Source: Prevotella sp. (GTDB lineage Bacteria; Bacteroidota; Bacteroidia; Bacteroidales; Bacteroidaceae). Taken from it: a stretch of 64,000 nucleotides of DNA. The translations under genes were made by a program, and so were the position numbers. A model generated the notes under the pieces. It saw only the letters and a program-made list of their open reading frames with translations, was not told the origin of the DNA and did not search any database. The stretch covers positions 1-64,000 of the forward strand of contig JAFTQG010000044.1 of NCBI GenBank assembly GCA_017462915.1, in the 5' to 3' direction. Positions 9,000 to 18,377 of this stretch are shown one piece after another (positions within the stretch are counted from its first letter, which is position 1; every line of letters begins with the position of its first letter).

Positions 9000-9179
9000 A
9001 ACCCAAATCGGTCGAGGTATTTGTTTTGTGGTCGTAAATGTAATTTACAGACTGACAGGGAGTTGTAAACTCAAATTTCTAATGACCGCCATTAGAAGCT
9101 TGAACTTTCAATATGCTTGGTTTCAGCACGTTACAAGAAACACCACGAAAATGGGATTTTCTAATGACCGATTTGGGTT
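9000..9179. mobile_element. MITE-like element with 14-bp perfect inverted ends
   Basis: AACCCAAATCGGTC (9000-9013) is the exact reverse complement of GACCGATTTGGGTT (9166-9179), giving a 180-bp unit. Inside are a 13-base direct repeat TTTCTAATGACCG (9077-9089 and 9158-9170) and several small hairpins, for example CTAATG/CATTAG at about 9080-9095. There is no open frame of note and no second copy in the window. It fills the space between the rny terminator and the 9279 hairpin. It could be a non-autonomous transposable element or a structured RNA. Confidence 0.5.
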
Positions 9180-9278
9180 TAATCAGGTACTTTGCTATTA
9201 GTCCTTAGCCGCACTATAATACATATAAATCAAGTGTGGTTATATATATAATGGTCTAATATGTGTGGTCTGTATCAG

Positions 9279-9330
9279 ATATGCGAAGGGCTTGGAAATA
9301 ATTTCCAAGCCCTTCGCATATTTATGTGTG
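9279..9330. terminator. Perfect 21-bp hairpin, bidirectional terminator
   Basis: A 21-base arm (9279-9299) and its exact complement (9301-9321) are separated by one base. It stands between convergent genes rny (+) and the DUF4301 gene (-), and is T-rich on the + side. Confidence 0.75.
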
Positions 9331-9369
9331 TTGTTTTTATTTGTAGTTCTTATTTACACTGTTGAGGAT

Positions 9370-10887
9370 TTACTGATGCTGTTCACGGAGCAGGTCGTTG
9401 ACGGTCTTTACAGGATTGAATGTGCCGAGTGGTACTTCAACGAAGATGGTGTTCCAGACGGACATCGCTCCGTTCCACAATCCAGGAAGCTCGAGAGCCT
9501 GCAGCTCCTTGCCGTTCTTTGACTTTGATGAGATGAATCCAGTTGTACGGTCTACATAATCAGGAAGGTTGAAAGCATTGCCCTTGTAGTCTTTCACTGC
9601 ACATACAAGGTCAACAGGGTTGAAATGTGTGCCCTCAGAGAAATACTTCATATACTGTTCATTCTTCTTGTCTATCTGGCTTGATTCCAAAATCTGGAGA
9701 GAATATGTACCGTCCTGATTATAAGCGAGGAACGGACCACCACCTGGTTCGCCGACATTCTTCACCATTCCTGCAACACGCATAGGGCGGTTAAGTTTTT
9801 TACGGAGATAGATAACCAAGTCGGCATCTTCAGGTTCCTTGATATCCGTTTTGCGGCAGCAGAGCTCATTCTGTACGAATTTTACAATCTCGATGAGCTT
9901 GTCGTGGTCATACTTTCCGGAATCAAGCAGTTCGAGATATTGGAAAGCCTGTTTCTGCAATGTCACAAGTACACCGGCAATTACCTGCTTCCATTCTGTT
10001 GTCTCTGGCTTCAAGCGGTCAGGAACGACATTGTCTATATTCTTCACGAAGATGATATCAGCACTGATGTCATTGAGGTTCTCTATAAGAGCTCCGTGAC
10101 CGCCTGGGCGGAACAGCAATGTTCCGTCTTCATTACGGAATGGAGTGCCGTCAGGGTTTGCGGCAACAGTGTCTGTTGAAGGCTTCTGCTCAGAGAATGA
10201 GATGTCGTATGTTATACCATATTTATTAGCGTAATAATCTGCTTTATCCGCAACTTTCTGCTTGAAGAATGCAAGATGCTCACTGGATACGGTAAAGTGT
10301 ACATTAGCCTCGCCGTTAGATGCAGCGTACAACGCGCCTTCTACCAGATGCTCCTCCATAGGAGTGCGTGCTCCTTCTTCATATTTATGGAAGAGCAACA
10401 TGCCTTTTGGCAACTGGCCGTAATTCAGACCATCTTTTGCAAGCATTCCTTTTGCAACAGACTTGTAATCTCCCTCTGCAATAAGCTCTTTCACTCCCTT
10501 GCCTTTCTGTTCTTTGAGGAGTGCGTCAAGAGCATCATAGAATGCGAAATGCTCGATATTGTCGAAATATTTCTTTTCAAAGTCCGTTGTCGGTACATCA
10601 TATTCTGCATCAACGAATGCGAACATGTCTTTGAACATTCTTGACGCGGCACCAGAGGCAGGCACGAACTTTACGATTTTCTTACCCTCGGCCTTGTAGT
10701 CGTCCCAAGCCTTTACATAGGTCTTCACTTCCTCTGCAGATGGAGCGACAATGCCTTTGCCGATTACTGCTGACCCTTCAAGTTTGAGGAATGGGAAACC
10801 GGTCTTGAATTCTCCAAGCTGTTGCTCGAGTTTCTCAGGTGTGATACCTTTGGCAGCGAGTTGCTGCAGATCTTTTTCTGATAACAT
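9370..10887 (-). CDS. DUF4301 family protein
   Basis: A 505-residue cytoplasmic protein of the Bacteroidetes-restricted DUF4301 family. I recognise the N-terminal pattern (SEKDLQQLAAKGI, then PFLKL) and the strongly conserved GGHGALIENLNDI and GEPGGGPFLAY blocks. The glycine-rich patches and FVPASGAASRMFK near the start suggest a nucleotide-sugar or phosphate-binding fold, but no activity is established that I can state. A -7 box TAATTTTG lies at 11018-11011, about 124 bp upstream. The gene is monocistronic, with terminator hairpins at its 3' side. Confidence 0.85.
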   Translation of the reverse strand: MLSEKDLQQLAAKGITPEKLEQQLGEFKTGFPFLKLEGSAVIGKGIVAPSAEEVKTYVKAWDDYKAEGKKIVKFVPASGAASRMFKDMFAFVDAEYDVPTTDFEKKYFDNIEHFAFYDALDALLKEQKGKGVKELIAEGDYKSVAKGMLAKDGLNYGQLPKGMLLFHKYEEGARTPMEEHLVEGALYAASNGEANVHFTVSSEHLAFFKQKVADKADYYANKYGITYDISFSEQKPSTDTVAANPDGTPFRNEDGTLLFRPGGHGALIENLNDISADIIFVKNIDNVVPDRLKPETTEWKQVIAGVLVTLQKQAFQYLELLDSGKYDHDKLIEIVKFVQNELCCRKTDIKEPEDADLVIYLRKKLNRPMRVAGMVKNVGEPGGGPFLAYNQDGTYSLQILESSQIDKKNEQYMKYFSEGTHFNPVDLVCAVKDYKGNAFNLPDYVDRTTGFISSKSKNGKELQALELPGLWNGAMSVWNTIFVEVPLGTFNPVKTVNDLLREQHQ

Positions 10888-11010
10888 AGTTTGTAGATTT
10901 ATAGTTCAATTTGGTATTACAATATCAACGGAATGTCGTAGACTGAAAAAACGTAAAAATGGATTGCTACGTTTTTTACAGGCGTGTCATAGTTGGTTTT
11001 ATAGTTGCTA

Positions 11011-11089
11011 CAAAATTAGTGAATTTATTTTAAATCAAAAAAGAAATAATGAAAAAATATACAGGTGATAACAAATTTTATTATTTTTG
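11011..11089. promoter_or_regulatory. Divergent -7 boxes between DUF4301 and RSH genes
   Basis: The 328-bp gap from 10888 to 11215 holds TAATTTTG on the minus strand (11018-11011) facing the DUF4301 gene, and TATTTTTG on the plus strand (11082-11089) facing the RelA/SpoT gene. Neither has a clear TTTG at -33. Otherwise I see only AT-rich sequence. Confidence 0.4.
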
Positions 11090-11215
11090 TAGCGCAAACA
11101 CAAACGCATGAAGATGTACTGGATTTTTTCTGTGGCATGATAAGGCGTAGTTCGATGACTGCCGAGGGGAATGAAAGGAATTTTTTTATAGGACAATCTT
11201 AAATAAGTGAATGTT

Positions 11216-13474
11216 ATGGAGGAAAAACCATTGTTTACGGACATGGAGCGACAGGAGACTGCCCGTCTTTTTGAACAGTTGAAAGAGAAGACCAGCGGTT
11301 TTCTTCACTCCGATGACGAGCATAACATACGTCAGCAGATCTTACAATCTTTGGAAAATGGCGAGATGGAACGCGATGTCTTTCATCTCAATCCCGTCTT
11401 ACACGCATTGCAGACGGCTGTCATAGCTATTGACGAGATAGGACTGAAGCGTGACGGCGTCATAGCTATCATGCTTTACCGGAGCGTCATTGACGGTCAT
11501 GTCACCTATGAGGATATTTCCTGCAAGTATGGTGCTGGTGTGGCAGACATCATAAGTGGGATTGTTAGAGTACAATCCCTTTACGAGAAGACACCGACAA
11601 TAGAGTCAGAGAATTTCCGCAATCTCCTGCTCTCTTTTGCGGAGGATATGCGTGTAATACTTGTGATGATTGCCGACAGGGTGAATCTAATGCGTAACCT
11701 CAAGTACTGTCCTGATGACAAGGCAAGGCAGAAAGCCGCAGAAGAGGCCAATTATCTTTATGCACCTTTGGCACATAAACTCGGCCTATACAAGTTGAAA
11801 TCCGAACTTGAGGACTTGTCTCTGAAGTTTCTTGATAACGAAGCGTACTATCATATCAAGGAAAAACTTAACGAGACGAAGAAGAAACGTGACGCATATA
11901 TCCAGCAGTTCATTGTGCCTATCCAGAAGAAGTTGGAAGCTCAGGGACTGAAATTCCATATCAAGGGCAGGACAAAGTCCATACACTCTATATGGCAGAA
12001 GATGAAAAAGCAGAAATGTCCGTTTGAGGGGGTGTATGACTTGTTTGCCATAAGGATTATCCTTGATTCCGAACCGAAAAAGGAGTATATGGAGTGTTGG
12101 CAGGTATACAGTATCATAACTGATATGTATCAGCCAAATCCAAAACGTCTTCGCGACTGGCTTTCCGTACCAAAGTCTAATGGATACGAATCCCTGCACA
12201 TAACGGTTCTTGGTCCAGAGAACAAGTGGGTGGAAGTGCAGATTCGTACGGAGCGTATGGACGACATTGCAGAGCACGGTCTTGCTGCCCACTGGCGCTA
12301 CAAAGGTGTTAAAGAGGGCGGAGGCATGGATGAATGGCTTGCCTCGATACGTGCTGCCATGGAAGCCGGCAATGATTTGGAGGTAATGGATTCTTTCCAG
12401 AAATCATTGAAAGATGAAGAAATCTATGTTTTCACTCCAAAGGGTGATCTCTTCAAATTGGCGGCAGGAGCTACAGTGCTTGATTTTGCCTTCTGCATCC
12501 ACTCCAAGGTCGGTTGTCATTGCACAGGAGCAAAGGTCAACGGCAGAGTGCAGAACATGCGTTACGAACTGCATTCGGGAGACCAGGTGCAGATTGTCAC
12601 AAACGTGCAGCAACGTCCTAAGCGTGAATGGCTTCAGATAGCACATACCTCACGCGCTAAATCAAAGATAAGGCTTGCACTGAAGGAGACAACTGTCAAG
12701 GAAATTGCCATAACGAAGGAAATGGTGGAACGTAGGCTGAAGAACAGGAAACTGGACTTTGACGAAGCCATTATACAGCAGTTGGTGAAAAAACTTGGAT
12801 TGAAAGAAGTTGCGGAGTTTTATCGTCAAGTGGGCGAAGGACTTATCGACATGCAGGATGTCATAGAGAAGTATGCTCTTCTGAAATCTCCAAAACCTGT
12901 GCAGGCGTCTTTGACCAGCGAGGAGCGTGCAGACCCGGACCATCGCTCCGCGGCAGATTTCAGGTTGACAGATGATCTTATGGCTGGAGCTGCCTCCTGC
13001 AAACACGGTGTTGGTGGCTCACGCTCGGATGTCCTTGTCATAGACCAGAGCCAGAAAGACCTTGACTATGTCCTTGCCAGCTGTTGCCATCCGATATATG
13101 GAGACGATGTTTTCGGCTTCGTCACTGTATCCGGCGGCATAAAGGTCCATCGTTGCGATTGTCCCAATGCTCCTGAGTTGCGTCGCCGTTTCGGATACCG
13201 TATCGTCGAGGCGCAGTGGAGTGGCAAGGGGCGTGGACAATATGCCATCACGTTGCGTATCATAGGCAACGACGACATTGGTATTGTGTCGAATATAACA
13301 TCCGTCATCTCCAAGGATGAGCGTATCATGATGCGCTCAATCAATATTGATTCCCGTGACGGCCTGTTTGCAGGAACCCTTGTTGTCAATGTCGATGATA
13401 CAAGTCGCCTTGAACAGTTGATAAAGAAACTCCGTACTGTCAAGGGAGTAAAACAGGTGAGCAGAGTGCTGTGA
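11216..13474 (+). CDS. RelA/SpoT homologue, (p)ppGpp synthetase with degenerate hydrolase site
   Basis: A 752-residue long RSH protein. Order: HD-fold hydrolase region (about 55-190), synthetase (about 230-380; GRTKSIHSIWQKM, YDLFAIRI, VPKSNGYESLH, VQIRTERMDDIAEHGLAAHW), TGS (about 405-465; IYVFTPKGDLFKL), helical and Cys-rich region (CCHPIYGDDVFGFV), and a C-terminal ACT domain. In the hydrolase region, where active enzymes have His-Asp (HDVVED), this protein has Tyr-Arg (YRSVID, residues 88-93), while the earlier His63 is kept. It is therefore probably a synthetase without hydrolase activity. The ATG at 11216 is chosen over a GTG nine bases upstream. A terminator follows. Confidence 0.92.
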   Translation: MEEKPLFTDMERQETARLFEQLKEKTSGFLHSDDEHNIRQQILQSLENGEMERDVFHLNPVLHALQTAVIAIDEIGLKRDGVIAIMLYRSVIDGHVTYEDISCKYGAGVADIISGIVRVQSLYEKTPTIESENFRNLLLSFAEDMRVILVMIADRVNLMRNLKYCPDDKARQKAAEEANYLYAPLAHKLGLYKLKSELEDLSLKFLDNEAYYHIKEKLNETKKKRDAYIQQFIVPIQKKLEAQGLKFHIKGRTKSIHSIWQKMKKQKCPFEGVYDLFAIRIILDSEPKKEYMECWQVYSIITDMYQPNPKRLRDWLSVPKSNGYESLHITVLGPENKWVEVQIRTERMDDIAEHGLAAHWRYKGVKEGGGMDEWLASIRAAMEAGNDLEVMDSFQKSLKDEEIYVFTPKGDLFKLAAGATVLDFAFCIHSKVGCHCTGAKVNGRVQNMRYELHSGDQVQIVTNVQQRPKREWLQIAHTSRAKSKIRLALKETTVKEIAITKEMVERRLKNRKLDFDEAIIQQLVKKLGLKEVAEFYRQVGEGLIDMQDVIEKYALLKSPKPVQASLTSEERADPDHRSAADFRLTDDLMAGAASCKHGVGGSRSDVLVIDQSQKDLDYVLASCCHPIYGDDVFGFVTVSGGIKVHRCDCPNAPELRRRFGYRIVEAQWSGKGRGQYAITLRIIGNDDIGIVSNITSVISKDERIMMRSINIDSRDGLFAGTLVVNVDDTSRLEQLIKKLRTVKGVKQVSRVL

Positions 13475-13524
13475 CGTTGCTTTTCTGATAGATGGCATTG
13501 CATGTATGCCGACTTACATATTAT

Positions 13525-13583
13525 ATAAGTGGTGCTTAACATCCTTCGGTCATGATGGAATGTTGAGCACCACTTATCGTTTT
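13525..13583 (+). terminator. Terminator after the RSH gene
   Basis: ATAAGTGGTGCT (13525-13536) pairs with AGCACCACTTAT (13566-13577), and the stem continues inward through AACAT/ATGTT. CGTTTTT follows. Confidence 0.8.
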
Positions 13584-13604
13584 TGCGTTAGATGGTGTGA
13601 TATT

Positions 13605-14111
13605 TTATTCCGTGCGGAATACGATGTGAGGCATGTCGACTCCCCGATAATGTTTTATTATAGAGTCGATAGGAGTCATTCCTATACGTAGTGCCACTCT
13701 CTGTGAAGCGGTATTCGTGTCCCGAATGATAGAATATAATGCTTTGAAATGGAGGGTGTTGATTCCATATTTCCGGCACGCTATTGCCGCTTCTGTGGCA
13801 TAACCGTTATGCCAATGTCTATATGCCAGCAGATAACCTATTTCCGGGACTTTGGCAGTTTTATATTCCTGCATCGTAATGCCACATTGACCTATCATCT
13901 CATCGGTATCTTTGAGAAAAAGTCCCCATAGACCAAATCCGTATTCCTTATAGCGTAGCATCTGTTTCATCATCCACTCCATAGTCTCTTCTGCATTAAA
14001 AGCTCCATTATAGGCATACATTACATTTTCATCCTGCAAAATAGAGGACAGGGAATTAATGTCGGAAAGATTCATTTCACGCATCTGCAATCTTGCGGTT
14101 TCTAAAATCAT
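13605..14111 (-). CDS. GNAT-family N-acetyltransferase (RimJ-like)
   Basis: A 168-residue acetyltransferase of the RimJ/RimL-type GNAT branch, which transfers acetyl from acetyl-CoA to an amine. It has the usual start MILETARLQMREM, the IGQCGIT strand, the IGYLLAYRHWHNGYATEA block that forms the acetyl-CoA pyrophosphate loop, and the late NTASQRVALRIGM motif. I chose the ATG at 14111 because the longer frame needs a GTG at 14123 and adds four atypical residues. The substrate cannot be predicted. It stands alone between two terminators. Confidence 0.85.
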   Translation of the reverse strand: MILETARLQMREMNLSDINSLSSILQDENVMYAYNGAFNAEETMEWMMKQMLRYKEYGFGLWGLFLKDTDEMIGQCGITMQEYKTAKVPEIGYLLAYRHWHNGYATEAAIACRKYGINTLHFKALYSIIRDTNTASQRVALRIGMTPIDSIIKHYRGVDMPHIVFRTE

Positions 14112-14178
14112 GGTATGTTTCACGATACTTTTCTTGTTTTATTCCTTTATTCCAGTATTTGATAAAGTAGAAAAACTG

Positions 14179-14221
14179 AAGAATGTGTCGTTCGTGAATG
14201 ATTTGCGAACGACACATTCTT
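14179..14221 (-). terminator. Terminator of the PorE-like gene cluster
   Basis: A perfect 16-bp stem (14179-14194 with 14206-14221) and 11-base loop, followed on the minus strand by CAGTTTTTC. It lies 125 bp past the OmpA-family gene. A weaker AGCCCTT/AAGGGCT pair lies between them (about 14277-14327). Confidence 0.75.
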
Positions 14222-14345
14222 CTTTGATAATCAATAGAGTGTAGTATCGAGGCTTATGCCTCTTAATTCTTCTTATAGCCCTTTACAGTGTACATGCGTT
14301 TTAAGTTATGTAGATTCTGAAGGGCTTTCTTCCGAGAGGGTAGGG

Positions 14346-16403
14346 TCACTGGATATCGAAAAATTCAAACTCTGTACTGTTTTCTTCCTTAACCTGTTTC
14401 TTCGGCAGAGGCTTCAGCTTGCCCTGCTCGTCAAACATGCCGTATGTCGTGCGGAGGACGATGAACTCTGTTCTGCGGTTCAGCTGGTTGGCTATCTCCT
14501 GCTGGTCTTTCGGGAGCTTCTCTATGAACTCCTGTGTCAGTATGTCATTCTCTTTCAGCCACTTGTATGTCTCCGTGAGCTTCTTGCGTATGGTCTTCGG
14601 CTTCTCCTTTCCGTATCCGCGAGGAGTGAGGCGGTCGGCGGCGATGCCTTTCGATTTAAGGTACGAACATACAGACTCAGCACGTTTCTGTGACAGCGTT
14701 TTGTTGTATGCAGCCGAACCTCGGTAGTCGCAATGGGCTGACAACTCTATCGTTATGTTCGGATTCTCGTTGAGCAAGTCCACAAGTTTGTCAAGGGCTT
14801 CGGTCGATTCCGGTGTCAAGGTAGCCTTGTCAAACTCATAGTTTATGTTGTTGATGAGGGTCGGTATACCGATATTCGGCAGTGGGAACTGCAGTGTATA
14901 TTCTTCCGATTCTTCCACTTTCTGTACACGAAGTTCCTCTTTGTGATTGAGGAATCCAGGACATGTTGCGAGGAAAATGTAGTCTACATCAGGGTTAATC
15001 TTCTGCTCGAATGAACCGTCACCTTTCACACTGAGCTTCAGGTTAGTACCGTCATTGCCCACCATGTACACAAGAGCTTTCGGCAGTTCATACCCGTCAC
15101 TCTCGTATACCCATCCCTTTACGGTCTGGATTATTTCCGGATTCTCAAAAGAGTATATCTTGTCCCATCCGCGTCCGAGGTCAGCTCTGTTGGAAGAGAA
15201 GTATCCTTTGTTGAGCAATCCTTCGAATGTCATGCCGAAATCGTCACCGTTGGAGTTCAAAGGGTATCCCGGATGCTCTATCTTCAGTTTGCCGTTGCTG
15301 TCTGCTGTGGCATAATAGATGTCCAGTCCTCCCATTCCCGGCAGTCCGTCGGAAGAGAAATAGAAGTCGCCGTTCGGGCGGAATGTCGGGAACATCTCGT
15401 TTCCAGGAGTGTTTATCTGTGGTCCGAGATTCTCCACACCGCCAAAGCCTGCTGCCGTGATGCGTGTGCGCCAGATGTCCAGTCCTCCCATTCCGCCAGG
15501 CATGTCGCTCACGAAATACAGCCAGTTGCCGTCAGGAGATATGGCGGGGTGGGCAAAACTTGAAAGTGTATCCTTTGTCAGTTCGACGACAGTGGCCTTT
15601 CCCCATGCCGCATCTGCGCGGTTTGACTTGGCAATCTGTGCGTATCGCGGATATTGGCCGTCATTGAGACACTGTGTGATGTACATCTCCCTGCCGTCGG
15701 TGGAGAAGGCACATGCACCTTCATCATATTCGGTATTAAGGCCGCCTGTCACAGGTTCCGGCCGCGACCATTTCCCTTTGTCGTCTTTCTGTGAGACGAA
15801 TATGTCACCGGCCTTTGTACCCGTTATGCCGCTCAGCTCGTTTCCCTCGGCGTCATTGCGTGTTGAGGTGAAATATAGCTGGTCGTGCTGGTCGCCTGCG
15901 AGCATCGGAGAGAAATCTGCGCGTCGCGAATTGAAGATATCCTGCTTCTTTACAATGTATCGGGAGCCCTCTTTTTTCCATTGTTGGGCCATCTTTGCAG
16001 ATATCAGACCGTTCTTTGCGAGGACATTGTCCGGCATGGAGTCGAGGACCAGCTGGAGTTCTGTTGCGGCGTTTTTGTAGTCTCCGATTTTCAGCATCTG
16101 TCTGCCGAGATTCAGGCGGTCTTCAATCGTCGCCGTATTGTATCTCACCGCATTGCGGTAGGCTCCCACAGCTTTCTGCGAAGCGTTGATGCGCTCGTAG
16201 CAGTGGGCCATCTTCAGTGCGAGCATACCACGCTTCTCACGTTCCTTGGCAGGAGTCTTGGAATAAGCTTTCTTGAACTGTTCCCCTGCGTCATAGTATT
16301 CGCCAAGGGCGAGATACGCCTCGCCCTTCTTTATGTTGTTGTCTATTCCGCAGGAGGAGAACAGCAACAATGATAACAAAATGATATGAATCCTATTCCT
16401 CAT
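14346..16403 (-). CDS. OmpA-family TPR/beta-propeller lipoprotein (PorE-like)
   Basis: A 685-residue outer-membrane lipoprotein. The signal peptide ends in the lipobox FSSC (Cys18). Then come TPR-like helices (about 20-140), a WD40-like beta-propeller of the PD40 type with repeated PAISPDG, FYFSSDG and GMGGLDI motifs (about 170-430), a carboxypeptidase-regulatory-like domain, and a C-terminal OmpA peptidoglycan-binding domain (INYEFDKATLTPES, then LSAHCDYRGS). This domain order matches PorE of the type IX secretion system. That assignment is by architecture; no other Por genes are in the window. The start is ATG 16403 or 16409, and both overlap the end of the upstream FHA gene. Confidence 0.85.
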   Translation of the reverse strand: MRNRIHIILLSLLLFSSCGIDNNIKKGEAYLALGEYYDAGEQFKKAYSKTPAKEREKRGMLALKMAHCYERINASQKAVGAYRNAVRYNTATIEDRLNLGRQMLKIGDYKNAATELQLVLDSMPDNVLAKNGLISAKMAQQWKKEGSRYIVKKQDIFNSRRADFSPMLAGDQHDQLYFTSTRNDAEGNELSGITGTKAGDIFVSQKDDKGKWSRPEPVTGGLNTEYDEGACAFSTDGREMYITQCLNDGQYPRYAQIAKSNRADAAWGKATVVELTKDTLSSFAHPAISPDGNWLYFVSDMPGGMGGLDIWRTRITAAGFGGVENLGPQINTPGNEMFPTFRPNGDFYFSSDGLPGMGGLDIYYATADSNGKLKIEHPGYPLNSNGDDFGMTFEGLLNKGYFSSNRADLGRGWDKIYSFENPEIIQTVKGWVYESDGYELPKALVYMVGNDGTNLKLSVKGDGSFEQKINPDVDYIFLATCPGFLNHKEELRVQKVEESEEYTLQFPLPNIGIPTLINNINYEFDKATLTPESTEALDKLVDLLNENPNITIELSAHCDYRGSAAYNKTLSQKRAESVCSYLKSKGIAADRLTPRGYGKEKPKTIRKKLTETYKWLKENDILTQEFIEKLPKDQQEIANQLNRRTEFIVLRTTYGMFDEQGKLKPLPKKQVKEENSTEFEFFDIQ

Positions 16404-16923
16404 TGTCATTGATGTGAAGAATAATGCTTGTGGCACCGCATGTGAACAGTGTACCATGATCTATTACGCGCCGTTCCCTGTCGCCGAGAATCTCGTTGTC
16501 GACGAATGTGCCGGTATTCGACGGTCCGTCGCGCAGTATGTATTTCAAGTCACCTCTCTTGTTGCGGGAGATGTTCAGGACGCAGTGATGCAGGTCCATG
16601 GACGGGTCGCTGGTCTCCACAGGACAGTTGACATCGTTGCCTTTGGAATACTTTCCTATGGTGTTGTCACCCAGGTGGAGCGGTATCACCTGTCTGTAGC
16701 CGAAGACGTTCTCTATGACATGCAGGGAACCGTATTCTGTCTGCTCCGCATCTTCTTCGGGATTGGCGTCACGCTGTGTCTTGTGTATTTTCGACACGCC
16801 CATACGGATGGCAAACTGTTTGCCACACTCGGAACACTGGAAGACAAGCTGCTGGCCGTTTTCGTATTTCGTTTCGTCAAAGATTATGTAATTATCGCAT
16901 TTTGGGCAACGTACGCGCTTCAT
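16393..16923 (-). CDS. Zinc-ribbon and FHA-domain protein
   Basis: A 176-residue cytoplasmic protein with an N-terminal zinc ribbon (CPKC near residue 5 and CSEC about 30 residues later) and a C-terminal FHA phosphothreonine-binding domain (IGKYSKGNDV, DPSMDLHHCVL, DGPSNTGTFVDN). I start it at ATG 16923 because the ribbon begins there; the frame upstream is not family-like. Its stop overlaps the start of the PorE-like gene by 11 bp or more, so the two are translationally coupled. Its role is probably phospho-signalling linked to the envelope cluster, which is inference. Confidence 0.82.
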   Translation of the reverse strand: MKRVRCPKCDNYIIFDETKYENGQQLVFQCSECGKQFAIRMGVSKIHKTQRDANPEEDAEQTEYGSLHVIENVFGYRQVIPLHLGDNTIGKYSKGNDVNCPVETSDPSMDLHHCVLNISRNKRGDLKYILRDGPSNTGTFVDNEILGDRERRVIDHGTLFTCGATSIILHINDNEE

Positions 16924-17062
16924 GTGAATATCTTGTTTGGTTATTGTGAAAACAGTTTCAAACTGACGGATAGGCTGGCGGATGTCGTGGTAAATCCTGT
17001 CCAAGTGTATCAAAAAAGGTCTCTCGCACTGCAAAAGGACGTCCCAAACTGGCTGTGAGGCC

Positions 17063-18151
17063 TTAGAACTCCATTACCCAGCCGTCTGTGAAATGCTCTG
17101 ACTTGCTGCGGAGATTACGCAGGGAATCCATAGCCTCTTTCTCTGAAGCGAAGCGGCCATAGATGACTTTCGCTCCATTTCCACGTACCATTGTCTCTGC
17201 CTTGCCGAAGCCTTGGCCTTTCAGTCGCTTTACAAAATCATTGGCATTGGTCTCCGTTACTTTGCTGGCAAGGACAATGCTGAAGAAATGAGGCGCGGTC
17301 TCAGGTTCGGCAACAGTGTCTGGATGCTGTTCCGCCGGCATGGTGTCGGCCACCGTTTCCTTTGCCACAGGCTTTGCCTTCTGGAATATGATGTTCTTCT
17401 TGGCTGTGTCAGCGGCGCGCATCTGCTCGGGCAGGATGTTGTACAGTATGCCTGTGTCCATATAACTCTCCGATACGGCAGGCTTGTATGTCTGGCCGAT
17501 AGGGAGCGAGAAGATGAGCAATGCAAGGATTGTCGCGGCTATGGTGCCGACATACTTGATGGTGCTGACGCGTATGGAGATGGTGCGCTCCTCGTTGTCG
17601 CTGACGTGCTCGTCGTCTTCCGCATTTGTGGTGCTGGCACTCTGTGTGACAGCCAGTTGCGGAACAGGCTTAGGCTCCTGACGTGTGATGGCGGCAGGAG
17701 TGGCTGCTGTCTTGTCGGATATCGCTGTGGTGACAAGCGGAGTTATGTCTACAGTGTTGAGACCGTAAAGCGAAGGCGTGAGTATGCCTGCTTCGCAAGG
17801 CTCGAATTCAATCTTTCCGCTGGTGTTGAGGGTTAGCACTCCGATATCGTTGAGTTCACATTTTCCATCGTTGCGTATCTTCTGTTGCAGTTCGGTCACC
17901 TCTTCCTCTATACGGCGTAAGGCTTCTGGGTAGCTGATGTCGTATGCCTCTATATATGATTGCGCGAGGAGAGAGTCGTTTATCTGCAGTTGGGCGTTGA
18001 AGCCAAGCTGTCGCAAAGGTGGTAGAAAAGACTGGGTCTCAGTGTCATATCGTGCACAGACGTGATGAGCCATAAAGCCACCAAGCCCAGGGACAATGAC
18101 ACAGTCGTTGTCCAGGAGAAGTATTTCTATATGTCTATCCAGTCTGATCAC
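17063..18151 (-). CDS. HU-CCDC81-like and SPOR-domain protein
   Basis: A 362-residue single-pass membrane protein. Residues about 1-60 and 65-140 resemble the paired bacterial HU-CCDC81 domains of Bacteroidetes (RHIEILLLDNDCVIVPGLGGF; later LNDIGVLTLN). A membrane segment sits near 205-225 (VGTIAATILALLIFSLPIG). A linker follows, then a C-terminal SPOR domain (FFSIVLASKV to the end) that binds denuded peptidoglycan. The start is GTG at 18151. A minus-strand -7 box TACTTTTG lies at 18190-18183. It heads the leftward envelope cluster with the FHA and PorE-like genes, 139 bp ahead of the FHA gene. Confidence 0.82.
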   Translation of the reverse strand: MIRLDRHIEILLLDNDCVIVPGLGGFMAHHVCARYDTETQSFLPPLRQLGFNAQLQINDSLLAQSYIEAYDISYPEALRRIEEEVTELQQKIRNDGKCELNDIGVLTLNTSGKIEFEPCEAGILTPSLYGLNTVDITPLVTTAISDKTAATPAAITRQEPKPVPQLAVTQSASTTNAEDDEHVSDNEERTISIRVSTIKYVGTIAATILALLIFSLPIGQTYKPAVSESYMDTGILYNILPEQMRAADTAKKNIIFQKAKPVAKETVADTMPAEQHPDTVAEPETAPHFFSIVLASKVTETNANDFVKRLKGQGFGKAETMVRGNGAKVIYGRFASEKEAMDSLRNLRSKSEHFTDGWVMEF

Positions 18152-18377
18152 GTTGAAATTTGTGGGAAATAGATTGCGAGTGCAAAAGTAATAAAAATTG
18201 TTTAATTCCGCAAATAATCGGCAATAGTTTTTTGTTTTTTATATCCATTAAATCTATTTTTCAGGCTTCAGGATATGGGTGAGTTTTATGGTTAAATTTG
18301 GTAAAATTAACCAAAAGTAGGCAAACTCGGTGCCGTTTCTGTCTGATTATCGGGCAGTTTGTATACGTTATCACAGT

